DNA from: CAZKUR01 sp964556005
GTDB taxonomy: Bacteria; Bacteroidota; Ignavibacteria; Ignavibacteriales; Ignavibacteriaceae
Direction of reading: 5' to 3'
DNA: 40,545 bases
Assembly (NCBI GenBank): GCA_964556005.1
Contig: CAZKUR010000036.1
Coordinates: forward strand, 1 to 40,545
Made by a program: the position numbers and the translations under genes. Below, piece after piece: positions 1-8,046 of this stretch. How positions within the stretch are numbered: the first letter of the stretch is position 1; every line of letters begins with the position of its first letter. A model generated the notes under the pieces. That model was not told the DNA's origin. It ran no database searches and was given only the letters and a program-made list of their open reading frames with translations.

Positions 1-526
1 ATTGATTTGTAGAAGAAATATTCTCGCCGTAGATCAATTTGTCTTTTAATTTATTGTAAATAGCAAAATATTTTAAAGCTTCAACTGTCGCAGCACCATA
101 AGGTGCATTTATCGGATTCGCAAGAGCTATTTTATTGATATTATCAGAAAGAAGTATTTTTAAATTTTTATCGAATTCAATTCCCTTTTTCATTGTCCAA
201 ATAATTAATGAACCTTCTGCATAAACTTTGGGAGAATCGACGGCAGCATTATCACGAAACAAAGTTTCCGGGTATTTCATATCTGCTGAAATAAAAACAT
301 CATAAGGTGCGCCATTTTTAATTTGTGCGGTTAACTGTCCCGAAGAGCCGATAATGACGGAAACATGGATGCCGGTTTCTTTTGTGAATTCGGTTTTTAA
401 TTCATCCATCGCATACTGTACGTTTGCTGCAACTGCAATAGTAATTTGAGATTCGGCAATATTGTTTGATTCAAAAGTTATAATTATAAAAAATAAAATT
501 ATAGATATTACAAAAAAGTATTTCAT
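1..526 (-). CDS. modA: Molybdate ABC transporter substrate-binding protein, 3' end outside window
   Basis: Periplasmic molybdate/tungstate-binding protein that feeds a ModBC permease. The first 175 codons are present and the gene runs off the left edge. Residues 1-25 form a hydrophobic export signal, followed by the mature start ITIAVAANVQYAMDELKTEF. Family hallmarks are visible: a GSSGQLTAQI phosphate-loop-like oxyanion segment, GAPYDVFISAD, and the ModA signature LANPINAPYGAATVEALK. ATG at 526 is chosen because the signal peptide starts there. It is divergent from the molybdenum hydroxylase genes that start at 1000, so molybdate uptake and a Mo enzyme share one intergenic region. modB and modC would be expected beyond the left edge. 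Family assignment is firm; molybdate rather than tungstate specificity is not resolved. Confidence 0.9.
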   Translation of the reverse strand, partial: MKYFFVISIILFFIIITFESNNIAESQITIAVAANVQYAMDELKTEFTKETGIHVSVIIGSSGQLTAQIKNGAPYDVFISADMKYPETLFRDNAAVDSPKVYAEGSLIIWTMKKGIEFDKNLKILLSDNINKIALANPINAPYGAATVEALKYFAIYNKLKDKLIYGENISSTNQ

Positions 527-690
527 ATTAAGAATTTCAATACCTACTTATTGCTATAAAAAAAATTTCAGCCTCCAAACTTAATACTTATTGTTTTTTA
601 CAGGAAATAAAATTCGTTTAAGTAAAAATTTATAATAAACTCAACACAATTAATAGAACACGTATGACGCGGTTTTTCACGGATTAACAA

Positions 691-730
691 TTGTCATTTC
701 AAAGATATTAATTTTTTGAAGGGAAATGAC
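691..730. repeat. Inverted repeat GTCATTTC / GAAATGAC, possible operator
   Basis: Perfect 8-base arms lie at 693-700 and 723-730, separated by 22 bases. The left arm is preceded by AT, making ATTGTCATTT, which recurs exactly at 915-924. Recurrence of the same word in a second inverted repeat in the same intergenic region suggests a regulator half-site, but nothing identifies the regulator. Confidence 0.3.
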
Positions 731-914
731 TACATAATAATAATTCTTTATTTACAATTTGATATTATTTTTCAAACAATAATGCGGTATTACATTTCTA
801 ATGAATATTGATGCTGAATTTCGTTAATAATGAATCCTGATAAATTATAGCCTAAAGATAAATTAATTAACATTGGTTGTTAAAAAAAATATTTTTAATT
901 TGAAAATGTAAGTG

Positions 915-939
915 ATTGTCATTTTGTTTATTTGACAAT
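915..939. promoter_or_regulatory. Inverted repeat ATTGTCA-N11-TGACAAT overlapping a candidate -35 box
   Basis: Perfect 7-base arms at 915-921 and 933-939 lie 60 bases upstream of the ATG at 1000. The right arm overlaps TTGACA (932-937), so a bound regulator would occlude RNA polymerase if that hexamer is the -35 element. The left arm belongs to the word ATTGTCATTT also found at 690-699. This is an operator candidate only. Confidence 0.35.
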
Positions 940-999
940 TAACTAATTTTAAAAATAGAAAATTTGTTTAACCTTTTAACCGGGGGAAAGGGGTTATGT

Positions 1000-1476
1000 A
1001 TGATAGAGAAAATTAACTTCAAACTGAATGGAAAACCCGTCGAATTAACCGTAGACAGTGATAGGCTGCTTCTATGGGTCTTACGCACAGATTTAGAATT
1101 AACCGGAACAAAATACGGATGCGGTATTAGCTATTGCGGTGCATGTACCGTTCTCATCGACAACGAAGCTGTTCGTTCCTGCCAAACAACTGTTAAAGAA
1201 ATTGCAGATAAAAGTGTTGTAACTATAGAAGGTTTATCCAAAAACGGAAAGATGCATCCTCTGCAGAAAGCATTTGCCGATCATGATGCAATGCAATGCG
1301 GATATTGCACACCCGGTATGATTTTAACAGCTTATTCCTTTTTGAATAAAAATCCCAATCCATCCGTTCCTCAAATTCTTGAAGGGATGAATGATAACCT
1401 ATGCAGGTGCGGTGCTCATGACAGGATTGTAAAGGCAATTCATTCTGCTGCCGGAGAAATGAAAGGAGGGAAATAA
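1000..1476 (+). CDS. (2Fe-2S)-binding subunit of a xanthine oxidase-family molybdenum hydroxylase (IorA-like)
   Basis: Small electron-transfer subunit carrying two [2Fe-2S] clusters, 158 aa, the usual size for the IorA/CoxS family. The N-terminal plant-type ferredoxin domain has the GTKYGCGISYCGACTV motif plus a later Cys (RSCQT). The C-terminal all-helical domain has QCGYCTPGM and NLCRCG. ATG 1000 (MIEKINF) is preferred over an in-frame TTG at 964 because a GGGGAAAGGGG sequence lies just upstream and family proteins begin near this point. One base separates its stop from the large-subunit start, so the two are co-translated. Electrons from the Mo site pass through this subunit; no FAD subunit is adjacent, as in the two-subunit IorAB type. 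Confidence 0.9.
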   Translation: MIEKINFKLNGKPVELTVDSDRLLLWVLRTDLELTGTKYGCGISYCGACTVLIDNEAVRSCQTTVKEIADKSVVTIEGLSKNGKMHPLQKAFADHDAMQCGYCTPGMILTAYSFLNKNPNPSVPQILEGMNDNLCRCGAHDRIVKAIHSAAGEMKGGK

Positions 1477-1477
1477 A

Positions 1478-3631
1478 ATGAACGATGATAAATATAAAGA
1501 TATTGATTTTAAGGATATCGAAGAAAGCTTTCCCATGAATAGAAGGAATTTCCTTAAAACTGCCGGCACAGGTGTTTTCATTCTTTTCACGGTAAAGGAT
1601 GTTTCTTTCTTTACAAAAGAAAAACAAATCAGGCAGGAGCAGGGACTTCCATCTGATTTTAATGCTTACCTGAAAATTGGTGAAGACGGCAGGGTTTCAT
1701 GCTACACCGGCAAAATTGAAATGGGACAGGGCGTGATAACTTCATTAGCACAGGAGCTTGCCGATGAAATAGATGTTTCTCTCGATTCAGTCGATATGGT
1801 AATGGGCGATACCGATTTATGCCCTTACGATAGAGGAACTTTCGGATCATTAACCACAAGATTTTTCGGACCTGTACTTCGTGCCGCCGGTGCCGAAGCC
1901 AGAAATGTTCTGCTTGAATTAGCTTCGGAAAAATTAAAAGTTCCTCAAAAGAATTTAACGGTTATTAATGGCGTTATATTCGATAAAAAGAATAGGAAAA
2001 AGAAAATCTCTTACGCCGAAATTACAAAAGGTAAAAGAATTGAGAAGCATATTAAAGGTCATGTTGAAGTAAAGAAACCATCAGAATTTAAGATAATCGG
2101 TAGACCCGAAACACGGAGGGATGCTGACTTAAAGGTAACTGGGGAAGCAAAATACGCCGGAGATATTCAGATTCCCGGGATGCTGTACGCAAAAATTTTA
2201 CGTCCTCCAGCACATGGTGCTAAACTAATTTCGGCTGATACTTCCGAAGCTGAAAAAGTAAAAGATGTTAAAGTTATAAGAGATGGTGATTTTATTGCAG
2301 TGCTTCACAAATATCCTGATGTGGCTGAAGATGCACTTTCAAAAATAAAAGCGAAGTTCGATAAATCCCCTTCTACTCTTAACGATAAAAATATTTTTGA
2401 TCATCTTTTAAAATCAGCGCCTGAAGGAGAAGTAGTGGCAAGCGGGGGTGATTTATTAAAAGCTGAAAAGAAATCTGAAAAAGTAATTGAAGAAACTTAT
2501 TTTGACGGTTATAAAGCTCATGCACCAATTGAACCTCATACGGCAGTCGCAAATATCGAAGGAAATAAAGTAACCATTTGGGCATCTACACAAACTCCCT
2601 TCCCGGCAAAAAGTGAGGTTGCAAAAGAGTTAAATATACCTGAGAAAAATGTACATGTAATGCAGGTATTTGTTGGCGGCGGCTTCGGCGGCAAAACAAG
2701 AAATCAGCAAATTGTTGAAGCTGCACGTCTTGCAAAATTATCCGGAAAACCTGTTCAGGTTGCATGGAGCAGAGAGGAAGAATTTTTTTATGATTCATTC
2801 AGGCCTGCAGCAATCGTTAAAATAAAATCAGGCATAACTAACGATGGAAAACTTAATCTATGGGATTACAGCGTTTATTATGCCGGTGAAAGAGGTTCAA
2901 AACAATTTTACGATATACCAAATCACCGCACTTCGATTTATGGTTCCGGTTGGGGGGGCGGCTCAGCTCATCCTTTTGCTACAGGTGCATGGCGTGCACC
3001 CGGAAATAATACAAATACATTTGCGAGAGAATCTCAAATTTCCATAATGGCACATGCAGCAGGCGTAGATCAACTTGAATTTAGGCTCCGGAATTTAACC
3101 GATGAAAAAATGAAGAGAGTATTAAAAGCTGCTGCTGATAAATTTGATTGGAAGTCTTCACGATCAAAAGGCAAAGGTTATGGTATTGCATGCGGTATTG
3201 ATGCAGGAACTTCTGTTACTACTATTGCCGAAGTGGAAGTTGATAAAAAGACCGGTAATGTAAAAGTTAATCGAGTGGTTGCCGCTCAAGATATGGGATT
3301 GGTAATAAATCCGGAAGGTGCAAAGATTCAAATGGAAGGCTGCATAACAATGGGACTCGGATATGCTTTAAGAGAAGATATCCATTTTAAAAACGGAGAA
3401 ATTTTAGATGTCAATTTTGATACTTATGAAATTCCGCATTTTTCATGGCTTCCGAAGATTGAAACTGTATTGATAGATGATATAGAAGCTGCACCGCAGG
3501 GAGGCGGGGAACCGGCAATCATTACAATGGGCGCTGTGGTTGCAAATGCAATTTTCGATGCCACCGGTGTAAGAGTATTCCAGCTGCCTATGTCACCGGA
3601 AAGAGTGCTTGCGGCGATTAAGAAAGGGTAA
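1478..3631 (+). CDS. Molybdopterin-binding catalytic subunit of a xanthine oxidase-family enzyme (IorB-like)
   Basis: Large Mo-cofactor subunit, 717 aa, the usual IorB length. It would hydroxylate an aldehyde or N-heterocycle; the substrate cannot be read from sequence. Residues 21-27 are NRRNFLK followed by a hydrophobic stretch, a Tat-type signal, so the complex is probably folded in the cytoplasm and exported with the small subunit. Other hallmarks: VGGGFGGK of the cofactor-binding region, GAWRAPGNN, and QGGGEPAI near the C terminus, where the Glu is the family's catalytic base. AGGAGG at 1464-1469 sits 8 bases before the ATG and fixes the start. With no FAD subunit, a cytochrome is the likely electron acceptor; none is adjacent. 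Confidence 0.9.
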   Translation: MNDDKYKDIDFKDIEESFPMNRRNFLKTAGTGVFILFTVKDVSFFTKEKQIRQEQGLPSDFNAYLKIGEDGRVSCYTGKIEMGQGVITSLAQELADEIDVSLDSVDMVMGDTDLCPYDRGTFGSLTTRFFGPVLRAAGAEARNVLLELASEKLKVPQKNLTVINGVIFDKKNRKKKISYAEITKGKRIEKHIKGHVEVKKPSEFKIIGRPETRRDADLKVTGEAKYAGDIQIPGMLYAKILRPPAHGAKLISADTSEAEKVKDVKVIRDGDFIAVLHKYPDVAEDALSKIKAKFDKSPSTLNDKNIFDHLLKSAPEGEVVASGGDLLKAEKKSEKVIEETYFDGYKAHAPIEPHTAVANIEGNKVTIWASTQTPFPAKSEVAKELNIPEKNVHVMQVFVGGGFGGKTRNQQIVEAARLAKLSGKPVQVAWSREEEFFYDSFRPAAIVKIKSGITNDGKLNLWDYSVYYAGERGSKQFYDIPNHRTSIYGSGWGGGSAHPFATGAWRAPGNNTNTFARESQISIMAHAAGVDQLEFRLRNLTDEKMKRVLKAAADKFDWKSSRSKGKGYGIACGIDAGTSVTTIAEVEVDKKTGNVKVNRVVAAQDMGLVINPEGAKIQMEGCITMGLGYALREDIHFKNGEILDVNFDTYEIPHFSWLPKIETVLIDDIEAAPQGGGEPAIITMGAVVANAIFDATGVRVFQLPMSPERVLAAIKKG

Positions 3632-3742
3632 GAGCTTGGCTTAGTTTATTTTATCCTTACGTAATAATTTATCAAAAATCCAAAAGTGAAAAAATTATGA
3701 AGTTAATGGAATAACGGAAAAAAATTAAAATTATTAATTTAC

Positions 3743-4981
3743 TTATTGAAGTATCGACTCCGGGTTGAGAGTGAGTTTAACCAATTCAATATGGGACTGA
3801 GTTGCCCGTATTATTAGAATGTTAAAATTATCGATTGCAAAATTTTCACCTTGGGAAGGAATGGTTCCTGTTTTTGAAGTGATGTACCCGGCAATTGTTT
3901 CGTAATCGCCGGAAGGAATTTCTAAATTATACTTTTCATTTATAAAATCTATTTCGACTTTTCCGCTTATAATATAACTATTTGGCCCGACCTTCCTACA
4001 GATGCTTTCTTCCACATCATATTCATCTTTAATCTCACCGAAAAGCTCTTCAACGATGTCTTCAATTGTTACAACGCCTGCAGTACCTCCGAATTCATCG
4101 ATAACTATTGCAATCGATACCTGCTTGCTTAAAAATTCGTTCAGCATATCGAATGTTTTTTTCGTCTCCGGTACAAAGATAGCTTCCCTGATTATGTTTT
4201 GAATATTTTCCGGATATTTAAACATATCATAAATGTGAATCGTCCCTTTTATGTTGTCGAGATTGTCCTCGTAAACAGGCAGTTTTGAAAAACCGGAATC
4301 CATAAAAACATGAGTAGCTTCTTCAATGCTTTGATTAATTTCGATGCCGACAATTTCTGTTCTCGGCCGCATTACTTCATATACTCTTTGATCCCCCAAA
4401 TCGAATACTTTGCTGATAATATCACTTTCTTTTTTATTTACTATGCCGGCAGCATGACTTTCTTTTACAAGGGATTCAATATCCTCTTTACTGAAAAGAT
4501 AGCTTAAATTTTCTGCTTTAACATTTGGGCTTTGTGTTACAATGTTTGATACCGAAGAAGTGAACCTAATTAATGGGTATAATACGATATAAATTGCCCT
4601 TATCGGAAGAGATGAAAAATAAATCATCCTATCCGCTAACTCACTGGCAAAATATTTTGGAATTAACTCTCCGAAGAACAATAATAAAAACGTAGATATA
4701 ATTAAAACACTAAACTCGCCCATCCCGAAAACAGTAACCAGCAGCACTGTACTTAATGAGGCAAAAGCAATGTTAACTAAATTGTTAGCTATTAAAATTG
4801 TTGAAAAAAAATCCTGCGGATTATTTGTAAAGAAAAGTGCACTTTGAGCGGCAATATTTTTGCGTCTTGCCCTGACTTCAATTTTTAATTTATTAGCCGT
4901 TATATAAGCTAATTCAGAACTGGAAAAAAAACCGCTTATTAGTATTAAAACGATTAAGACAATTATATTATTTAGTTGCAT
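3743..4981 (-). CDS. CNNM/CorC-HlyC family membrane protein (DUF21 + CBS pair + CorC_HlyC domain)
   Basis: Integral membrane protein of the CNNM/CorC family, linked in studied members to Mg2+ or other divalent cation efflux; older annotations call it hemolysin. The 412 aa and domain order are standard. The DUF21 membrane part covers about 1-190, opening with a hydrophobic helix and the conserved SGFFSSSELAY segment. A CBS pair occupies about 205-320 (VMRPRTEIVGI, then VIDEFGGTAGVVTIEDIVEE). The CorC_HlyC domain ends the protein (SGDYETIAGYI). Its ATG overlaps the stop of the upstream exported-protein gene by one base (TGATG), so the two are translationally coupled. The cation transported is not predictable here. 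Confidence 0.9.
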   Translation of the reverse strand: MQLNNIIVLIVLILISGFFSSSELAYITANKLKIEVRARRKNIAAQSALFFTNNPQDFFSTILIANNLVNIAFASLSTVLLVTVFGMGEFSVLIISTFLLLFFGELIPKYFASELADRMIYFSSLPIRAIYIVLYPLIRFTSSVSNIVTQSPNVKAENLSYLFSKEDIESLVKESHAAGIVNKKESDIISKVFDLGDQRVYEVMRPRTEIVGIEINQSIEEATHVFMDSGFSKLPVYEDNLDNIKGTIHIYDMFKYPENIQNIIREAIFVPETKKTFDMLNEFLSKQVSIAIVIDEFGGTAGVVTIEDIVEELFGEIKDEYDVEESICRKVGPNSYIISGKVEIDFINEKYNLEIPSGDYETIAGYITSKTGTIPSQGENFAIDNFNILIIRATQSHIELVKLTLNPESILQ

Positions 4982-5451
4982 CAGTAAGTCTTCTTAATTT
5001 CAATTTCATGTGATTCTAAGATATAGCTTTTACCTTTCATCCGGAATTCAAGTTCAATATGAATCTTCTCATCGAGATTTATATTTTTTTTTAATTTTAA
5101 AATCGCGTTATTTCCAAAAGAAAAAATAATACTATAACCCGAATGTGAATTGTTTTGAGCTGATGTACCAACCTTTTTAAATTCCGGTTTGAAGGAATAA
5201 TATTTTTTGCCTGCTTGAAAAACATAAACCGAATCAAGTACAAATTTTGAAACCGCAGTTGTATCAGAACTAATTATTTCAAGTTTACCGGTCACATGAA
5301 AAGAGTGAACACTGCCGGGCATAAAATCGGCCCATGCATTAACTTCATTTAATTTTACCGCCATGCTATTTTGGCATAGAATTTCAATTGTATAACCCAA
5401 CAAGAGAACTAATAATGACGGGAAGAAATAATACAAATTGAACTTTTTCAT
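4981..5451 (-). CDS. Exported protein of unknown function
   Basis: 156 aa; family not recognised. Residues 1-27 are a strong hydrophobic segment with basic N terminus (MKKFNLYYFF), either a signal peptide or an N-terminal anchor. The Cys at about 26 (EILCQN) does not fit a good lipobox. The rest alternates polar and hydrophobic residues (HVTGKLEII, KFVLDSVYVF, KIHIELEFRM), as in an all-beta periplasmic domain. It sits between the UbiA-family gene and the CNNM-type transporter, 21 bases from the former and overlapping the latter by one base, so it is part of the same transcript. A link to the transporter is inference from coupling only. Confidence 0.65.
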   Translation of the reverse strand: MKKFNLYYFFPSLLVLLLGYTIEILCQNSMAVKLNEVNAWADFMPGSVHSFHVTGKLEIISSDTTAVSKFVLDSVYVFQAGKKYYSFKPEFKKVGTSAQNNSHSGYSIIFSFGNNAILKLKKNINLDEKIHIELEFRMKGKSYILESHEIEIKKTY

Positions 5452-5472
5452 AGCTTAAGAATTAATTTATTA

Positions 5473-6351
5473 TTATACAATCTTGTATAGGATTAGAACC
5501 GTCACTAAAATATACAATAAAACGGTAATTATCATCGATATATCGGTAAGCATTATATGAGTTGTGTTTTCGCCTTTTTTATTGATATATACCAGGAACA
5601 TGTATCTAAAAATTCCGAACACAACTATAGGCGTCGTATAGATAAGCTTATCGGTTTTAAAAACAGAAACTGTTCTTGCAGATACAGTATAAAGCGCATA
5701 ACAAATTATAACACCGGCCGCTGCAATAGTGGCAATCTGATCCGCAAAATTCAACGAGTACTGAACAAGCACTTTCCTTGTTTGAAGAGTATCGTTTTCT
5801 GCTGAAAGCGTCAATTCCGAATGTCTCTTCATTATACCTAGGAATAACGAAATAAACATTGTTGTTAGGATAAGCCAGCTGGAAATTTCCACATGTATTA
5901 TAAACGCGCCTCCCAGTATTCTCAGCATAAATCCTGCTGCTATGCTGAATACATCAAGAATTACTATGTGCTTAAAGTAGAACGAATAGAATATATTTAA
6001 GATAAAATATGAAAATAGTACGATTGCAAATAAATAATTGAATTGATATAAAGAAGCTGCAATAATAATAACAAGAATATATACGGAAATCAGAGCGCCT
6101 CTTTTTGAAATTTTTCCGGATGCAAGCGGCCTGAATTGTTTTAACGGATGAGCGCGGTCGGCTTCAACATCTATGATATCATTTATTACATAGACGGCAG
6201 AGGATGTTAAACAGAATAGTAAAAATCCCCAAAAGGTGATTAAAAAATATTCTCCGTGAAATAAATTCTTGGAGAAAATTAGCGGTACAAATACGAAGAA
6301 ATTTTTAATCCATTGAGGAACTCGGAATAAAGTTAAATAAGACTTTATCAT
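5473..6351 (-). CDS. UbiA-family prenyl-phosphate phosphoribosyltransferase (decaprenyl-phosphate phosphoribosyltransferase-like)
   Basis: Polytopic membrane transferase, 292 aa. The family moves 5-phosphoribose from PRPP to a polyprenyl phosphate, the first step toward polyprenyl-linked arabinose or ribose in mycobacteria. The metal/substrate motif is N57DxxD61xxxD65 followed by RAHPLKQFRPLASG (66-79), and a second conserved segment LDVFSIAAGFMLRILGG follows the middle helices; this pattern distinguishes the subfamily from quinone or heme UbiA enzymes. It overlaps the start of the upstream mutase gene by one base. No DprE1/DprE2-type epimerase partners are in the window, so the pathway's product here is unknown. 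Confidence 0.85.
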   Translation of the reverse strand: MIKSYLTLFRVPQWIKNFFVFVPLIFSKNLFHGEYFLITFWGFLLFCLTSSAVYVINDIIDVEADRAHPLKQFRPLASGKISKRGALISVYILVIIIAASLYQFNYLFAIVLFSYFILNIFYSFYFKHIVILDVFSIAAGFMLRILGGAFIIHVEISSWLILTTMFISLFLGIMKRHSELTLSAENDTLQTRKVLVQYSLNFADQIATIAAAGVIICYALYTVSARTVSVFKTDKLIYTTPIVVFGIFRYMFLVYINKKGENTTHIMLTDISMIITVLLYILVTVLILYKIV

Positions 6352-8006
6352 TAGAAAACGACTGATTCCTCGTAAATACCGAATACATGTTTCAATTCGT
6401 CAACCATCTCTCCTACTGTAACATAATTATGCGACGCTTTAATAAATACCGGCATTAAATTTTTATTGTTTTCTGCAGCATCTCGAATTTCGTTTAGACT
6501 TTCCTTTACTGCTTGCTGACTTCTTCCCTGCTTAAGTTCTGCAAGCCTTTTCTTCTGCATTTTTTCAACTTCGGGTGAAATATAGAGAATCGGGATTTCA
6601 ATCTTTTCATCCTTTTCAATAAATTCATTTATGCCGATGATAAATTTTTCTTTCTTTTCAATTTCTTTTTGATAGCGATAAGCTGCATCGGCAATTTCTT
6701 TCTGGAAGTAGCCTGCTTCGATTGCCGGAATGACACCGCCCAATGAGTCGACTTCATTGAATATATCTTCAGCTTCTTTTTCCATTCTGTCTGTTAATGA
6801 TTCAATGAAATAGCTGCCGCCAAGAGGATCTATTGTATTTATTACGCCCGTTTCATAAGCAATTAATTGCTGGGTTCTTAATGCAATCTTTACGGCTTTT
6901 TCGCTAGGCAATGCTAAAGTTTCATCCATTGAATTTGTATGAAGTGATTGTGTTCCGCCTAAAACACCGGCAAGTGCCTGGAAAGCAGTTCTAACAATAT
7001 TATTTTCAGGCTGCTGTGCTGTTAATGTACAACCAGCTGTCTGTGTATGAAATCTCAGCCACCATGACCTCGGATTTTTCGCACCGTATTTTTCTTTCAA
7101 TCTTTTAGCATAAATTTTTCGTGCTGCTCTAAATTTCGCTATCTCTTCAAAGAAGTCTAAATGAGAATTGAAGAAATAGGAAATACGCGGAGCAAATTCA
7201 TCTACGTCCATTCCTCTTTCGATGCAGGCTTCAATGTATGCAAATCCATCTGCTAAAGTATAAGCTAATTCCTGAATTGCTGTCGAACCTGCTTCTCTTA
7301 TATGATATCCGCTTACGCTGATTGGATTCCACTGAGGTACTTCATTTTTACAATATTCTACCATATCGACGATTATTCTCATCGAAGGCCTCGGTGGAAA
7401 AATAAATTCTTTTTGTGCAATATACTCTTTAAGAATATCGTTCTGTAATGTTCCTCTTAAATCTTTAAAATCCACGCCCTGTTTTTGAGCAATTGTCAGG
7501 TAAAATGCAAAAATCATTGCTGCAGGAGAATTTATTGTCATGGATGTAGAAACTTTATCAAGAGGAATTTTATCAAAAAGAATTTCCATATCCTGAAGCG
7601 AAGAAATCGAAACTCCGCAAATTCCAACTTCACCTTGACTCAATTCGGCATCTGAATCCCAGCCCATTAATGTTGGAAGATCGAATGCAACGGAAAGCCC
7701 GGTTTGACCATTGTCCAATAGATAATGAAACCGTTGGTTTGTATCTTCGGGAGAACCAAATCCGGCAAACTGCCGCATCGTCCAGATTCTTCCCCTGTAA
7801 CCATTTGTGTGAATTCCTCTTGTAAATGGATATTCACCCGGGAATCCGATATCATTTACATAATCTAAATGTTCAATATCATCCGGTGTGTAAAGAGCAT
7901 TTATATCTTTGCCGCTAACTGTTGTAAATTTCATTCCGGTTGATTTTGAATTTGTTAATCTTTCTTCAAATTCCTGTTTTTTCTTTTTATAATCTTCATT
8001 CTGCAT
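6351..8006 (-). CDS. Coenzyme B12-dependent acyl-CoA mutase large subunit, isobutyryl-CoA mutase-like
   Basis: Catalytic subunit of an adenosylcobalamin carbon-skeleton mutase, 551 aa, with TIM-barrel substrate domain only; the B12-binding domain must come from a separate small subunit not in this window. Residues 62-83 contain TRGIHTNGYRGR then WTMRQFAGFG, and 232-240 are SGYHIREAG with the conserved active-site His235. In Propionibacterium methylmalonyl-CoA mutase the substrate carboxylate is held by Tyr89 and Arg207. Here the aligned residues are Phe80 (RQF) and Gln198 (AQK, exactly 37 before His235), the pair known from isobutyryl-CoA mutase. The residue aligned with Tyr75 is His66. It is commonly annotated methylmalonyl-CoA mutase; the active site argues otherwise. 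Substrate remains unproven. Confidence 0.88.
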   Translation of the reverse strand: MQNEDYKKKKQEFEERLTNSKSTGMKFTTVSGKDINALYTPDDIEHLDYVNDIGFPGEYPFTRGIHTNGYRGRIWTMRQFAGFGSPEDTNQRFHYLLDNGQTGLSVAFDLPTLMGWDSDAELSQGEVGICGVSISSLQDMEILFDKIPLDKVSTSMTINSPAAMIFAFYLTIAQKQGVDFKDLRGTLQNDILKEYIAQKEFIFPPRPSMRIIVDMVEYCKNEVPQWNPISVSGYHIREAGSTAIQELAYTLADGFAYIEACIERGMDVDEFAPRISYFFNSHLDFFEEIAKFRAARKIYAKRLKEKYGAKNPRSWWLRFHTQTAGCTLTAQQPENNIVRTAFQALAGVLGGTQSLHTNSMDETLALPSEKAVKIALRTQQLIAYETGVINTIDPLGGSYFIESLTDRMEKEAEDIFNEVDSLGGVIPAIEAGYFQKEIADAAYRYQKEIEKKEKFIIGINEFIEKDEKIEIPILYISPEVEKMQKKRLAELKQGRSQQAVKESLNEIRDAAENNKNLMPVFIKASHNYVTVGEMVDELKHVFGIYEESVVF

Positions 8007-8046
8007 GATTGTACCTTTAATATTTATTTAAACTCTTTATTTCATA

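Larger units (their letters stand above)
527..999. promoter_or_regulatory. Divergent modA / Mo-hydroxylase intergenic region
   Basis: No coding region was recognised in these 473 bases. They separate two divergent genes tied to molybdenum and should hold both promoters. A TTGACA hexamer at 932-937 could be a -35 box for the rightward operon, but no convincing -10 follows at 16-18 bases. Inverted-repeat half-sites resembling ATTGTCA occur in two places, near 690-730 and 915-939, and are listed separately. A purine-rich ribosome-binding stretch (GGGGAAAGGGG, about 981-993) precedes the ATG at 1000. Confidence 0.4.

Noticed and set aside
964..999. TTG start for the Fe-S subunit
   Set aside because: The ATG at 1000 has a better ribosome site, and family proteins start near this residue; the TTG adds an unconserved extension.
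6351..8006. Methylmalonyl-CoA mutase label
   Set aside because: Phe80 and Gln198 at the key sites differ from the Tyr/Arg pair that binds the methylmalonyl carboxylate.
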